Part shown: in pieces, positions 8,596 to 17,953 of the stretch
Position numbering within the stretch: the stretch's first letter is position 1
Layout: every line of letters starts with the position of its first letter
DNA from: JBDTSW01 sp963807385
GTDB taxonomy: Bacteria > Actinomycetota > Thermoleophilia > Solirubrobacterales > 70-9
DNA length: 64,000 bases
Reading direction: 5' to 3'
Assembly (NCBI GenBank): GCA_963807385.1
Contig: CAWEBQ010000003.1
Span: 682,001-746,000, forward strand
Program-made: the position numbers and the translations under genes
Notes under the pieces: model-generated
What the model was told of the DNA's origin: nothing
Databases searched by the model: none
Seen by the model: only the letters and a program-made list of their open reading frames with translations

Positions 8596-9153
8596 CTAGC
8601 GGTCCAGGTAACGCGGCTCCGCGAAGACCGCCCGCAGGATCGGCTCGAACTCCTCGATCGGCAGCGACTCGTAGCCGGGGTCGAAGCAGTTCTGGTCGTA
8701 GAGCTCGCAGAACTCGGCGCACTCGTCGAACCACTCGTGGCCGCGGTAGCGGTCGCGGGCGTTGGGGTCCTCACCGGTCTGGCGGCCGTAGAAGAACTGC
8801 TGGAAGACTCCGTGGTGGGCAACGATCCAGCAGATCCTGGGCTCGATGTACGGGCGGAGGATCGCGCCCACCATCTCGCCATGTGTGTGCGGCGCCAGGT
8901 CGTCGCCGATGTCGTGAAGAAGCGCGGCCACGACGTACTCATCCGAACGACCGTCGCGGCGCGCCCTCGTCGCGGACTGGAGGGAGTGCTCGTAGCGCGA
9001 GACCTGGTACCCCGAGAACGAGTGCTCCAGAGCGCGAACGGCCGCGAGGAGCCGGTCGGGGAGCTGAGCGAGGTAGGGCTGCTCGAGGCGCTCGAGGAGC
9101 GCGTAGTCCTCGGACGTGCCGTCCTCCATCCTGGTGAAGCCCACGGTCTGCAT
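8596..9153 (-). CDS. HD-domain metal-dependent phosphohydrolase
   Basis: A 185-residue protein with an HD domain. RYEHSLQSATRA gives the first His, VVAALLHDIGDDLAPH the HD pair and following acidic/His residues, and WIVAHHGVFQQF a further His pair. The C-terminal part, with WFDECAEFCELYDQNCFDPGY, resembles the tail of inositol-oxygenase-like and phosphonate-degrading HD proteins (PhnZ type). Proteins of this kind hydrolyse phosphate esters or, in the diiron subgroup, oxidise substrates. It ends 2 bp after the convergent SDR stop. Confidence 0.8.
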   Translation of the reverse strand: MQTVGFTRMEDGTSEDYALLERLEQPYLAQLPDRLLAAVRALEHSFSGYQVSRYEHSLQSATRARRDGRSDEYVVAALLHDIGDDLAPHTHGEMVGAILRPYIEPRICWIVAHHGVFQQFFYGRQTGEDPNARDRYRGHEWFDECAEFCELYDQNCFDPGYESLPIEEFEPILRAVFAEPRYLDR

Positions 9154-9207
9154 TCCGCTCCTCCGCGTCGGGTGCCCGAGCCTAGCTCCCAGGCGCAGAC
9201 CCCGGGG

Positions 9208-9993
9208 TCACTCGCCGCGCCAAACTGGGTCGCGGCCCTCCGCGAACGCCCGCGGACCCTCCGCCGCATCGGCCGAGTCCATGGCCCGGTCATACGCGGG
9301 GATGCTCCCGTCGCGCAGGGCCGCGAACGCCTCCGGGATCGTCATCGCCTCCGTCGCCGCGAGCGCCGCCTTCACGGCGCGCGTTGCGAGCGGGCCGACC
9401 GCGCCGAGCTCGGCGGCGAGCTGGCGCGCCTCCTCGATCAACCGCTCGCGCGGGACGACGCGGTTGATGATCCCCCACCGCTCTGCCTCGGAGGCATCCA
9501 TCGGGCGACCGGTCAGGAGCAGTTCATTGGCAAGGGCCCGCGGCAGACGCCGCGCCAGGTGGAAGATGCCGCCCGAATCGGGAACCAGGCCCAGCTTCAC
9601 CTCAGGCAGAGAGAGGCGCGCGTCGTCGGAGGCGACGATCAAATCGCACGCCAGGGCAAGCTCGAACCCGCCACCGGCCGCGTAGCCGTTGACCGCGCCG
9701 ATCACCGGCTTGTCGAGGTCGAAGAGCTCGGTCAGGCCGGCGAGCCCACCCGGCCCGAACGCCTCGTGGTCGCCCGGGGCGCCGGCTGCGTATGCCTTCA
9801 GGTCCCACCCCGCCGAGAAGAACCGATCGCCCGCGCCCGTCACGATCGCAACCCGCAGGTCGGGGTCGTCACGGAAGGCGATGAACGCCTCGCCCATCGC
9901 CTTGCTGGTCGCCGAGTCAATCGCGTTGGCCTTCGGCCGGTCAATCGTGAGCTCGAGGGTGCCTCCGTGCCGCTCGATCCGCAACCCCTCCAT
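9208..9993 (-). CDS. Enoyl-CoA hydratase/isomerase family protein
   Basis: A 261-residue crotonase-fold protein starting at ATG 9993. It has the oxyanion-hole segment FFSAGWDLKAYA, the acyl-CoA pocket region KPVIGAVNGYAAGGGFELALACDLIVAS, and the catalytic-region stretch LSLPEVKLGLVPDSGGIFHLAR, where P-D-S replaces the usual glutamate-bearing P-E/D-G context. It is closest in style to carnitinyl-CoA dehydratase/CaiD-like members. It hydrates or isomerises enoyl-CoA thioesters in fatty acid or related breakdown. It stands alone, divergent from the next gene. Confidence 0.88.
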   Translation of the reverse strand: MEGLRIERHGGTLELTIDRPKANAIDSATSKAMGEAFIAFRDDPDLRVAIVTGAGDRFFSAGWDLKAYAAGAPGDHEAFGPGGLAGLTELFDLDKPVIGAVNGYAAGGGFELALACDLIVASDDARLSLPEVKLGLVPDSGGIFHLARRLPRALANELLLTGRPMDASEAERWGIINRVVPRERLIEEARQLAAELGAVGPLATRAVKAALAATEAMTIPEAFAALRDGSIPAYDRAMDSADAAEGPRAFAEGRDPVWRGE

Positions 9994-10024
9994 GACGGAA
10001 CTAGTATCGCGGCACGGAGGGTCC

Positions 10025-11011
10025 ATGGAAGGACGTATGCGAAAGCGGTTCCTGACGGGCTTCGTCGCGGCGCTGGTGGTGGCGGTGGCCGCCGGCTGCT
10101 CGTTCTCGGACGACAGCGACGGCACAACCCTCACGGTGATGAGCTTCAACATCTGGGGCGGGGGGGCGAACGAGGACGAGCCCGTGGACGACACCGTTGC
10201 CGCTATCGAGGCCGTGAACCCCGACATCGTGGGCATCCAGGAGACGCAGCTCGAGGGCCCGAAGTGCACGGCCGACTCCTGCCCTCCACTGGGGGACAGC
10301 GTCGCCCCCGAGATCGCAAACGCGCTCGGCTATGAGGTCTACGAGCAGACGCAGTCCAACGACGCCCTATGGGCTAACGCGATCCTCAGCCGCTACCCGA
10401 TATCCGAGCCGACGGCGAACGACCTTGGCGTGAAGATCGACGTCGAGGGCTCCGACGTCCATGCGTTCAACATCCACCTTGACGACTCGCCATACCAGCC
10501 GTACCAGCTGCTGGACATCCGCTATGGCCAGGCCCCCTTCCTCGACAGCGAGGCCCAGGCGATCCGCTTCGCGGAACGCACCCGAGGTCCCGGCATCGAC
10601 CTGCTGCGGGAGGACCTGGCCGCGGCCGAGCACGCGGATGCGACGTTCGTCTTCGGCGACTTCAACGAGCCGTCCGGCCGCGACTGGACGCCGGCCGCCG
10701 TCGATGCCGGCAACCAGCCACTCGTGGTCGATTGGCCGACGACTCGCGCGCTCGAGGACGAGGGGTTCGTAGACGTGTTCCGCGAGGCGAACCCCGACCC
10801 CGTCGCCAAGCCCGCGTTCACGTGGACGCCGTCCAGCGACCCCGACGTCAATTGGGACCACCACGACCGGATCGACTTCGTGCTCGCTCGCGGCGATGAC
10901 CTCGAGGTCGCGGACTCGGTGATCGTTGGCGAGGAGCGCCCGGAGGCCGACGTGGTGGTGAGGCCGTGGCCGTCGGATCACCGCGCGGTCGCTGCGACCG
11001 TGCGGTTCTAG
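10025..11011 (+). CDS. Secreted lipoprotein of the endonuclease/exonuclease/phosphatase family
   Basis: A 328-residue protein with an N-terminal lipoprotein signal: basic MRKR, hydrophobic FVAALVVAVAA and lipobox cysteine (AAGCS) about residue 24. The EEP fold follows: VMSFNIWGGG, IVGIQETQ, VFGDFNEP, HHDRIDFVLAR and WPSDHRAVAATV, carrying the full metal and phosphate-binding set. Exported members act as phosphodiesterases or phosphatases on nucleic acids, inositol phosphates or sphingomyelin. ATG 10025 (GGAGG upstream) and ATG 10037 (GGAAGGA upstream) are both plausible; the second gives a cleaner signal peptide. Confidence 0.88.
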   Translation: MEGRMRKRFLTGFVAALVVAVAAGCSFSDDSDGTTLTVMSFNIWGGGANEDEPVDDTVAAIEAVNPDIVGIQETQLEGPKCTADSCPPLGDSVAPEIANALGYEVYEQTQSNDALWANAILSRYPISEPTANDLGVKIDVEGSDVHAFNIHLDDSPYQPYQLLDIRYGQAPFLDSEAQAIRFAERTRGPGIDLLREDLAAAEHADATFVFGDFNEPSGRDWTPAAVDAGNQPLVVDWPTTRALEDEGFVDVFREANPDPVAKPAFTWTPSSDPDVNWDHHDRIDFVLARGDDLEVADSVIVGEERPEADVVVRPWPSDHRAVAATVRF

Positions 11012-11014
11012 CAG

Positions 11015-11088
<74 letters not shown>

Positions 11089-11159
11089 TGGTGCACCGGA
11101 GATCCGGTCGGGGCCAGGGGCCCGGGGCTGATGATACGAGGCGGATAGCCTTCCGCGGC

Positions 11160-11993
11160 ATGAGGCTTGTTACCTACCGTTCCCCGCGAGGCGATCGGGC
11201 GGGCGTCCTTCGGGACGGGGCCGTGATCGACGCCTGGGATGCGCTCGGGGGCGAGGGTACGAGCGTCCGGGACCTGCTTGCCGACGAGCGGGTCGGCGAC
11301 CTGCGCGACTCCGGGGAGCCCGCGTTCTCCGGCGACGAGGTGGAGCTCCTCCCGCCGGTCCCCGACCCCGAGAAGATCGTCTGCATCGGCCTCAATTACG
11401 GCGCCCACGCCGCGGAGGCGGGAATGGACCCGCCAAAGAGCCCGACGATCTTCGGCAAGTACCGCAACGCGCTGGCGGCTCACGGCGCGACGGTGCCGCT
11501 CCCGGCCGCCAGCCGCAAGGTCGACTTCGAGGCGGAGGTGGCCTTCGTCGTCGGCCGCCGTGCGAAGGAGGTCAACGAGGTCGACGCGCTGGACCACGTT
11601 GCCGGCTACACGCTGCTGAATGACCTCTCGGCGCGCGACCTGCAGTTCGCGACGCCCCAGTGGATGGCGGGCAAGGTCTTCGACGGCTCTGCCCCGTGCG
11701 GGCCGGCACTGGTGACGCCGGATGAGGCTGGACCCGCCGACGCGATCGAGTTCGCGCTGGACCTGAACGGCGAGCGGATGCAGGCGTCCTCGACCTCGGA
11801 CCTGATCTTCTCCGTGCCCGCGCTGGTGGCTGAGCTGTCGAAGCTCATGACCCTGGAGCCCGGCGACGTCGTGGCGACGGGCACGCCGTCGGGCGTCGGT
11901 TCCACGCGCGACCCCCGCGTATGGCTCAAGCCCGGCGATGAGGTCGTGATCAGCTCGCCCCAGTTGGGCGAGCTGCGGACCCCGATCGGCTGA
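11160..11993 (+). CDS. Fumarylacetoacetate hydrolase-family protein
   Basis: A 277-residue protein starting at ATG 11160 (MRLVTYRS). The FAH fold is shown by PEKIVCIGLNYGAHAAEAGM, then PTIFGKYRNAL, VDFEAEVAFVVGR (E-x-E metal ligands), GYTLLNDLSARDLQ (Asp ligand), KVFDGSAPCGPALV and the closing PGDVVATGTPSGVG. Members use Mg2+ or Ca2+ to cleave or decarboxylate 1,3-dioxo acids in aromatic catabolism. The exact substrate is not predictable. Its last 44 bp overlap the 3' end of the convergent membrane-protein gene. Confidence 0.92.
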   Translation: MRLVTYRSPRGDRAGVLRDGAVIDAWDALGGEGTSVRDLLADERVGDLRDSGEPAFSGDEVELLPPVPDPEKIVCIGLNYGAHAAEAGMDPPKSPTIFGKYRNALAAHGATVPLPAASRKVDFEAEVAFVVGRRAKEVNEVDALDHVAGYTLLNDLSARDLQFATPQWMAGKVFDGSAPCGPALVTPDEAGPADAIEFALDLNGERMQASSTSDLIFSVPALVAELSKLMTLEPGDVVATGTPSGVGSTRDPRVWLKPGDEVVISSPQLGELRTPIG

Positions 11994-13581
11994 CCGGCCC
12001 CACCTCGGCGAGGGCGACGGCCAGATAGGCGGGCAGGAACCAGACGACGTAGAAGTAGAACCAGTGCGTCGCGCCGAGCTGGACCGCGACGATGATCGCC
12101 GCCGCCAGCCCGGCCACCTGGAGGGCCGACTTCGTCCTCGGCACGAACGCCAGAACCATCGCCATCACGATCGCCGCCGCCCGCACGATGTCCTGCAGCG
12201 AGCCCAGCGAGGGAGCCAGCCCCCAGACGCTGAACGGCGACCCGCGCTCGGCTTGGTAGCCGAGGGTGCGGTCGTAGAGCTCATCGGGGCCGCCGCCCGG
12301 AAGGAAGGGGAGAAACAGGGCCGCCGCCGTGAGGCCGAAGAACACGCAGAAGAGCCCGATTCCCCGCCGGTCCCGCAGACCGTGCTGGGCGGTCGCAAAC
12401 AGCGGGGCGAGCGCGGCGGTTCCGAATTTCGCCGCCGCGCCTATCGCGAGGGCGATACCGCGTCCCGGCGCCGATCCCAGCGCGACCAGCGCCCAGACGA
12501 GGCTCGCGGCCACGAGCGCGTCGTTGACGTTCGCGTTCATCGCGTACAGCGTCCAGGGGCACGCGAGCCAGGCGAACGCGAGGGCGACCCCAAGCGCCCG
12601 CCCGTCCTGCCCCTGGCGCAGGCGTCGGCCGAGCGCGAGCAGTCCCGCCACGACCAGCAGGTCGAACGCGATCGACGCTGCATGCGCCGCCGGCACTTCG
12701 TCCCACTCGCCGTCCCACGGGAAGGCCGCCTCGAACGGCACGTAGGCGAGGTAGTTGGCCGGCCCGTAGACATCGCCGCGCAGGTCGATGCCGGGCGAGA
12801 AACCGCCCTCGTAGAGCTCGTCCCCGTCCGTGATCCGGTCGGCTCCGACCACGCCCGCGACGCCGACGTCGATCACCTGCGAGTCGGCGACGTTCAGCGC
12901 GACGCGCCCGGCGCCGAGCAGCACCGCCGCCATGGCCAGCCAGCGCACCGGCGCCCACGTGAGCAGGGGCCCGTCGCGGTTGGCCGGCCAGAACCCCGCG
13001 TGGAGCATGCGCAGCAGCACGTAGCCCAAAACGGGATAGGTCAAGGCGACGGAGGCCTCGATCTCACCACGGTTGAAGAAGAACAGGGACGCGCTCAGGC
13101 CGACGAGCGCCAGGAGGTCGAGGTGGAGTAGCCGGAACGGACGCCGAGGATCGATGAACGGCGCCAGGAGGATGAGGCAGAGCGGAATCCAGACCCACGG
13201 CGAGTTGACCGCCTGGGCGACGGCACCCTCGTATCCACGCGCGAGCTCGGACCCGACCTGGTGTCCGTGCCAGGCCTCGAGCACGGCCGCGGTCTCGGCA
13301 TCTACAAGCTGCCGGGCCACCTCCTCGTTGCCGACGACGAAGCTGATCTGGAGCAGGCAGTCACCGCGCCTGTAGGCGCGGACGACAACCTCTCCGACCC
13401 GGTGGGCGCTCACCTCCTCGAGCGGCGGTACCGCCAGACCGCCGAACGGTGGCTGCTCGGCGGGGCGATACGACCCGGCGGCGCACGCCGAGATCTCGCC
13501 GGCGCCGGCCGGCGCCGGCGCGCAGACCAGCATCAGGGCGGCGAGCGCGATCACCGCCGGCGCATGGCGCGGGAGCCTCAT
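11950..13581 (-). CDS. Polytopic membrane protein, GT-C/GT87-like mannosyltransferase candidate
   Basis: A 543-residue protein with a cleavable-looking signal (ALMLVCAPAPAGAGE), a cysteine-bearing extracytosolic domain to about residue 130 and then some 10-11 hydrophobic helices. The loop with DVYGPANYLAYVPFEAAFPW resembles the acidic, Tyr/Pro-rich loop of DUF2029/GT87-type polyprenyl-phosphate-dependent glycosyltransferases, and MNANVNDALVAASLVW fits the same group. The function is therefore a guess: transfer of a sugar from a lipid carrier outside the membrane. It overlaps the convergent FAH gene by 44 bp. Confidence 0.6.
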   Translation of the reverse strand: MRLPRHAPAVIALAALMLVCAPAPAGAGEISACAAGSYRPAEQPPFGGLAVPPLEEVSAHRVGEVVVRAYRRGDCLLQISFVVGNEEVARQLVDAETAAVLEAWHGHQVGSELARGYEGAVAQAVNSPWVWIPLCLILLAPFIDPRRPFRLLHLDLLALVGLSASLFFFNRGEIEASVALTYPVLGYVLLRMLHAGFWPANRDGPLLTWAPVRWLAMAAVLLGAGRVALNVADSQVIDVGVAGVVGADRITDGDELYEGGFSPGIDLRGDVYGPANYLAYVPFEAAFPWDGEWDEVPAAHAASIAFDLLVVAGLLALGRRLRQGQDGRALGVALAFAWLACPWTLYAMNANVNDALVAASLVWALVALGSAPGRGIALAIGAAAKFGTAALAPLFATAQHGLRDRRGIGLFCVFFGLTAAALFLPFLPGGGPDELYDRTLGYQAERGSPFSVWGLAPSLGSLQDIVRAAAIVMAMVLAFVPRTKSALQVAGLAAAIIVAVQLGATHWFYFYVVWFLPAYLAVALAEVGPVSRSGSAARPTGAS

Positions 13582-13593
13582 CGGGCGGGGAGG

Positions 13594-16077
13594 CTACGGA
13601 AGCTGGCTGCCGGCGCCGCTCTGCTCCCCGCGCGCTCGGTCCTCAAGGGCCTTGGCATCGGCGGCCGCCGCGGCCTGGGTCGCAACCTCGAGAGGGCTGC
13701 CCAGGAGCCCCGCATTCAGGAGCAGGGCGTCGGCTTCGGCGGCGGGAAGCGGCGGCGAGAGCGCGTTCCCCTGCCCCAGCTCGCAGCCCAGCTCAAGCAA
13801 CCGCTCGAGCTGCTCCGGGCGCTCGATGCCCTCCGCCACCGCGGTCAGGCCAAACGCCTCCGTCAGATCGATCACGGCTCGAAGCAGCGGGGGCTCCTTG
13901 CCCGGGCCGACGATCTCGGCGACGAAGCTGCGATCGATCTTGAGGTTGTCCAGCGGAAAGCGGCGCAGGTAGGTGAGGGAGGAGTAGCCGGTGCCGAAAT
14001 CGTCGATCGCGATCTCCACGCCGAGGTCCTTGAGCTCGGCCAGCCGGCGAGCGCATGCCTCGGTGTCCTCCATCAGGGATGACTCGGTGATCTCGAGCGT
14101 CAGCCCGTCGGGATCGAGCTGGGCGGCCCCGAGCGCCTCCTCCACCTCGGCCACCAGACCGCCCTCCCGGAGCTGCGCGGCGGAGATGTTGACCCCCACC
14201 TGAAGGCCTTCGAGCGCCGGGTAGCGAGCGCGCCAGAGCGCGGCCTGCTGGCAGGCGGCGCGCAGCACCCACCGGCCGATCGCGAGGATCTGGCCGGTCT
14301 CCTCGGCCAACGGCACGAAGCTGGCGGGCGGCACCACACCGCGCTCTGGGTGCCGCCAGCGCAGCAGCGCCTCGAGCCCCGCGAATGAGCCCGAGCGCAG
14401 GTTGAAGATGGGCTGGTAAACGAGCATGAGCTCGGCGCGCTCGATGGCGCGCTTCAGGTCGAGCTCCAGCTCGAGCTGCTCGACCACGGCGGTGTGCATC
14501 TGCGGCTCGAACGCCACGTACCTGCCCTTGCCCTGAGATTTCGCCCGGTACATCGCGAGATCGGCGTCGCGCAGAAGCGTGTCGGGATCGGTGGTACCTG
14601 ACGCCATGCCGATCGAGGCGCTGACGAAAATCTCGCGGCCGCCCACGCTGAAGGGGGCCTCCAGCGCGTCCAGGATGCGCTGGGCGGCACGGGCCGACTC
14701 CTCGGGCTCGCAGACTTCCTCCAACAGAACGGCGAACTCGTCACCGCCGAGGCGTGCCAGCGTGTCGGTGGATCGCAGGGCGCCGCGCAGGCGCTTGGCG
14801 ACCATGATCAGCAGGCGGTCCCCGGCCTGCATCCCGAGGCTGTCGTTCACCGTCTTGAACCCGTCCAGGTCGCAGAACAGGATGCCGACCTGAGACGACG
14901 CGCGATCGGCCCTGGCGAGCGCCACGTCGAGGCGATCCATGAACAGGGCCCGGTTCGGCAGGCCGGTAAGCAGGTCGCGGAACGCCTCGCGCAGCGCATC
15001 GGCCACCGACCGGGCATGTCCCAGCGCGAGGCTGGCATGCTCGGCGAACGCCAGCAGCACCTGTTGCTCGCGCGCGTCGAAGTCGCGACGCGGATCCGTC
15101 GTGCCGATCGCGAGGCTGCCGGCGATCTCCCCGCGCTCCCACAGCGGCGCGGCGATCGCCGTGCGGGCTCCGTCGGATCCGAAGTCGGCCGCGAGGTCAT
15201 CCTCCGAACCGGTCACTCCGTCGGCGACCACAAGGCCGCGCTCCCGCATCGCGCGGCCGCCCAGGCCCTGGTCCGATCGCGAGCGCCGGCGGCGGCTGAG
15301 GGCGTCGTCGTCGGCCCCGAGCGAGGCGACGATCACGGTGTGTCCGTTGTCGTCGTGGTCGGTCCGGCGAAGGGCCACGAGGTCCGTGCCGACGATCTCC
15401 TGGAGGCCCTCGACGACTGAGGTGAGGATCTCGTGCGAGGGCTGCCTGTCCACGATCGCCCGCTGCAGGCGCGAGAGGCGCTCGAGCAGGGCCTGGCGCT
15501 GACGCAGGGCTAGCAGCAGGTGCTCGTTCTCCTGGGCCTGCCGGTCCGACTGAATCCGCGCCGTCCGCTCGCCGTCGAGCAGCCGCAGCGTTCGCAGGCC
15601 CAGCCAAAGGGCCCGCGCCATCCCTCGAAGCAGATCGCCCTCGACCCGGTCGAACGGCTCCCCGGCCCGCCCCACTACCAGCTGGAGCGGCTCCTCGTCG
15701 ATCGAGACCGTCCCGGCATGACATTGGCCAATCCCTTCCACGTAGAGCGTTTGCGCTCTGCCCTCCGCGACGGCCGTCAGCTCGCCCGCACGGGGACCCG
15801 CGGCGCCGAAGCCGACGGTGGCGACCGCCTCACCGGAGCGGATCAGGGCGGCGACCTCGGCGTCCAGGACCTCCGCGACACGCTCCACCCCGCGCAGCGT
15901 CGCCGCCTCCTCGTCCTCAAGCGCGGAGATCAGCTGGGTGAACTCGGCGAGCTGCTGGGTGGCCCAGCCTCCCTGCGGTGAGAGGCCTGCAGGATCGGAC
16001 GCCATCAGCCGACCGCCAGCACGACGAGGGTCTGGCTGTGGAAGCCGGTGTCTGTTTTCGGAACCGCTCAGCTCCAT
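13594..16077 (-). CDS. GAF-GGDEF-EAL cyclic-di-GMP signalling protein
   Basis: An 827-residue cytosolic protein. Two GAF-like regions (about 45-160 and 215-345) precede a GGDEF domain (about 360-520) with intact LARLGGDEF and an upstream RSTD inhibitory site. An EAL domain (about 535-790) follows with GLEALLRWRHPERG, ITESSLMED, IDDFGTGYSSL and AVAEGIERPEQ, so both catalytic centres look complete. It should make and degrade c-di-GMP under control of the GAF sensors. ATG 16077 is used here, but ATG 16005 is equally possible because the first 24 residues look unstructured and neither has a good ribosome binding site. Confidence 0.93.
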   Translation of the reverse strand: MELSGSENRHRLPQPDPRRAGGRLMASDPAGLSPQGGWATQQLAEFTQLISALEDEEAATLRGVERVAEVLDAEVAALIRSGEAVATVGFGAAGPRAGELTAVAEGRAQTLYVEGIGQCHAGTVSIDEEPLQLVVGRAGEPFDRVEGDLLRGMARALWLGLRTLRLLDGERTARIQSDRQAQENEHLLLALRQRQALLERLSRLQRAIVDRQPSHEILTSVVEGLQEIVGTDLVALRRTDHDDNGHTVIVASLGADDDALSRRRRSRSDQGLGGRAMRERGLVVADGVTGSEDDLAADFGSDGARTAIAAPLWERGEIAGSLAIGTTDPRRDFDAREQQVLLAFAEHASLALGHARSVADALREAFRDLLTGLPNRALFMDRLDVALARADRASSQVGILFCDLDGFKTVNDSLGMQAGDRLLIMVAKRLRGALRSTDTLARLGGDEFAVLLEEVCEPEESARAAQRILDALEAPFSVGGREIFVSASIGMASGTTDPDTLLRDADLAMYRAKSQGKGRYVAFEPQMHTAVVEQLELELDLKRAIERAELMLVYQPIFNLRSGSFAGLEALLRWRHPERGVVPPASFVPLAEETGQILAIGRWVLRAACQQAALWRARYPALEGLQVGVNISAAQLREGGLVAEVEEALGAAQLDPDGLTLEITESSLMEDTEACARRLAELKDLGVEIAIDDFGTGYSSLTYLRRFPLDNLKIDRSFVAEIVGPGKEPPLLRAVIDLTEAFGLTAVAEGIERPEQLERLLELGCELGQGNALSPPLPAAEADALLLNAGLLGSPLEVATQAAAAADAKALEDRARGEQSGAGSQLP

Positions 16078-16239
16078 CCCCTAGCAGGATGCGGGCCCGG
16101 GGCGTCCTTGCCCGAGCGTTCTGATGCTCGCGCCAGTCTACGCCCGGTCGGGCGCCGGTGCGGGGATGCTGGTGTCATCGGCTCCGTTTCACCACCCTGA
16201 GAACATTCCCCGGGCCAACCTGTTTCGCTTTTGAGTTCG

Positions 16240-17013
16240 ATGAAGTTGAACTACGAGCGCTCGGGCACGGGCAGCCCGGTGCTCCTGCTCCACGGGCTTG
16301 GCGGATACGGTGGTCTCTGGGCGCCCGTCGTCGAGCGAATCGGCGGGCGGCGCGACGTGATCGTGCCCGACCTGCCCGGGTTCGGCGCCTCGGCCCCGCT
16401 GGACGGCGATCGACGCCCGACCGCCGCCGAGCTCGCCAAGCCGGTGGCAGCCCTTTGTGCGGAGCTCGGAGTCGGCCGCGCGCACGTGACGGGCAACTCG
16501 CTCGGCGCGTGGGTCGGGCTCGAGATGGCGAAGCGCGGCCAGGTTGCCTCGGTCCTCGGCATCTCACCGGCCGGGCTCTGGCGGGACCCCCTCGGGCCGC
16601 GGAGCAGGGACAGCCATCGCCTCGGAAGGCGCCTGCGCCCTCTCGTCTCGCTGCTGCTGCGCAGCGAGGTCGGCCGTAACCGGCTTTTGCGCACGACCAT
16701 GGCCCGCCCCGGCCTGGTTCCCCCGGAGGCGGCACGCGAGGTCGTCATGAACTATCTGGGCGCGCCCGGGTACGCCGCCGCCAACGATGCGATGCGGGCG
16801 GGAGCCTTCGAGCACAACGGGGAGATCGACATTCCGGTGACGCTGGCCTGGGGCGAGAAGGATCGCCTTCTCAGGCGGCCCAGCGAGACGAGGATTCCGC
16901 CCGGCGCCGAGTCCATCACCGTCCCCGGCTGGGGGCACACGCCCACATGGGACGACCCGGAGGGCGTGGCGAGGCTGGTCCTCGAGATGAGCGCCGGGGC
17001 TCCTCCGGAGTAG
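16240..17013 (+). CDS. Alpha/beta hydrolase
   Basis: A 257-residue protein with the alpha/beta hydrolase layout: LLLHGLGGYGGLW (oxyanion HG), GNSLGAWVG nucleophile elbow with Ser, a cap of helices around residues 125-190, TLAWGEKDRLL with the acid Asp, and the catalytic His in PGWGHTPTWDDPEG. The substrate is unknown; it could be an esterase, lipase or C-C hydrolase. The start is ATG 16240, with a TTG three codons earlier as an alternative. The upstream 160 bp to the divergent GGDEF-EAL gene hold no evident gene. Confidence 0.9.
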   Translation: MKLNYERSGTGSPVLLLHGLGGYGGLWAPVVERIGGRRDVIVPDLPGFGASAPLDGDRRPTAAELAKPVAALCAELGVGRAHVTGNSLGAWVGLEMAKRGQVASVLGISPAGLWRDPLGPRSRDSHRLGRRLRPLVSLLLRSEVGRNRLLRTTMARPGLVPPEAAREVVMNYLGAPGYAAANDAMRAGAFEHNGEIDIPVTLAWGEKDRLLRRPSETRIPPGAESITVPGWGHTPTWDDPEGVARLVLEMSAGAPPE

Positions 17014-17075
17014 AGTCGCGCCCGATCAGCCCGAACCGAGGTCGGGCCGGGCCCCGGCCGGGAAGGAGCACCGAG

Positions 17076-17453
17076 ATGGGTTTCATGGACAAGATGAAGG
17101 ACGCCGCGGCGCAGGCGGCCGACGCGGCCAAGGCGGGTGGTGAGGCGATGAGCGCGGGTATGTCCGCGGAGACCGCCGCGACGGCGGCGAAGATGAACAA
17201 GCTCGCGACGTCGGGGGTCGAGCAGAAGGCGATCCTCACCTCGATGACGGCGACGGGGAAGACCGCGCTCGGCGGCGGTATCGAGCACACCATCGTCGTC
17301 GAGGTCCGGCCGGTCGGAGGCGAGCCCTACGGCTGCACGTTCACCCAGGACCTGATTCAGGGCTCGGTGGACGCGTTCTCTCAGAAGGTCGGCCAGGAGA
17401 TCACCGTCAAGGTGGATCCGGACGATCCTCAGTCGATGGTCGCCTGGGGCTAG
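17076..17453 (+). CDS. Small soluble protein of unknown function
   Basis: A 125-residue protein from ATG 17076 with AAGGAG at 17063-17068. The first 55 residues are Ala-rich and helical (MKDAAAQAADAAKAGGEAMSAG). The rest is predicted beta-rich: AILTSMTATGKTALGGGIEHTIVVEVRP, YGCTFTQDLIQGSVDAFSQKVGQEITVKVDPDDPQSMVAWG. The second part resembles the short beta-barrel modules in actinobacterial proteins that carry a basic/acidic helical N-terminus, but I do not recognise a named family. No signal peptide or membrane helix is present. It probably has its own promoter after the hydrolase gene. Confidence 0.75.
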   Translation: MGFMDKMKDAAAQAADAAKAGGEAMSAGMSAETAATAAKMNKLATSGVEQKAILTSMTATGKTALGGGIEHTIVVEVRPVGGEPYGCTFTQDLIQGSVDAFSQKVGQEITVKVDPDDPQSMVAWG

Positions 17454-17461
17454 GTCCGGTC

Positions 17462-17944
17462 TCAGTCCCGTGGGGTGACGCTGCCGTCGGCTTCGACGGT
17501 GGCGTTGGCCTCAGCGATCGCGTCGCTCTGAAGCTCGGCGAGGCGGTCGCGCTCGGCCTTGTAGCTCACCGGCTCCCAGCTTCCCGCGAGGTTGATCTCG
17601 GCGGCCGCGACGGGCTCGGGGTCGAGCGCCTGGGCGGCGAAGATGACGACGCAGCCGCCCCCGGCCACCGGCGTGGAGCTGACCTCCGTGGCGCCGGTGC
17701 TCGCGTAGGCGACCCGCACGCTCGAGTAGCCGTGCGCGTTGAAGTTGTGCGCACCGGTGCTCTTTGCCTGCGGATCCTCGTTCCAGCTGTCGACGCACTC
17801 CGCGGGCGCCGCAGCGACCTCGCGCTCCGGAGAGCCGCCCACGGCGAGGATCACGACCACCAACACGGCGAGACCCGCCACCGCCGCGATGGCGATCAGC
17901 GCGCGGGCGCGGTTATTGTGCTGGATCTCGGGCTGGCTCTCCAC
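17462..17944 (-). CDS. Small membrane-anchored extracytoplasmic protein, unknown function
   Basis: A 160-residue protein with GTG start at 17944. After a short polar head there is one membrane helix (ALIAIAAVAGLAVLVVVILAVGG), then an exported domain with two cysteines (AECVDSW and GGGCVVIF) and a helical C-terminus. No family is recognised. The start codon lies 9 nt after the 3' end of tRNA-Val on the same strand, and no other start precedes the membrane helix. Its mRNA therefore probably begins where the tRNA is cut out. Confidence 0.75.
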   Translation of the reverse strand: MESQPEIQHNNRARALIAIAAVAGLAVLVVVILAVGGSPEREVAAAPAECVDSWNEDPQAKSTGAHNFNAHGYSSVRVAYASTGATEVSSTPVAGGGCVVIFAAQALDPEPVAAAEINLAGSWEPVSYKAERDRLAELQSDAIAEANATVEADGSVTPRD

Positions 17945-17953
17945 TGGGGGTGA

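Noticed and set aside
12064..13131. A 355-codon open frame on the plus strand
   Set aside because: It lies opposite the polytopic membrane protein, is made mostly of Arg, Glu and Asp, and has no domain or signal. High-GC third-position bias explains it.
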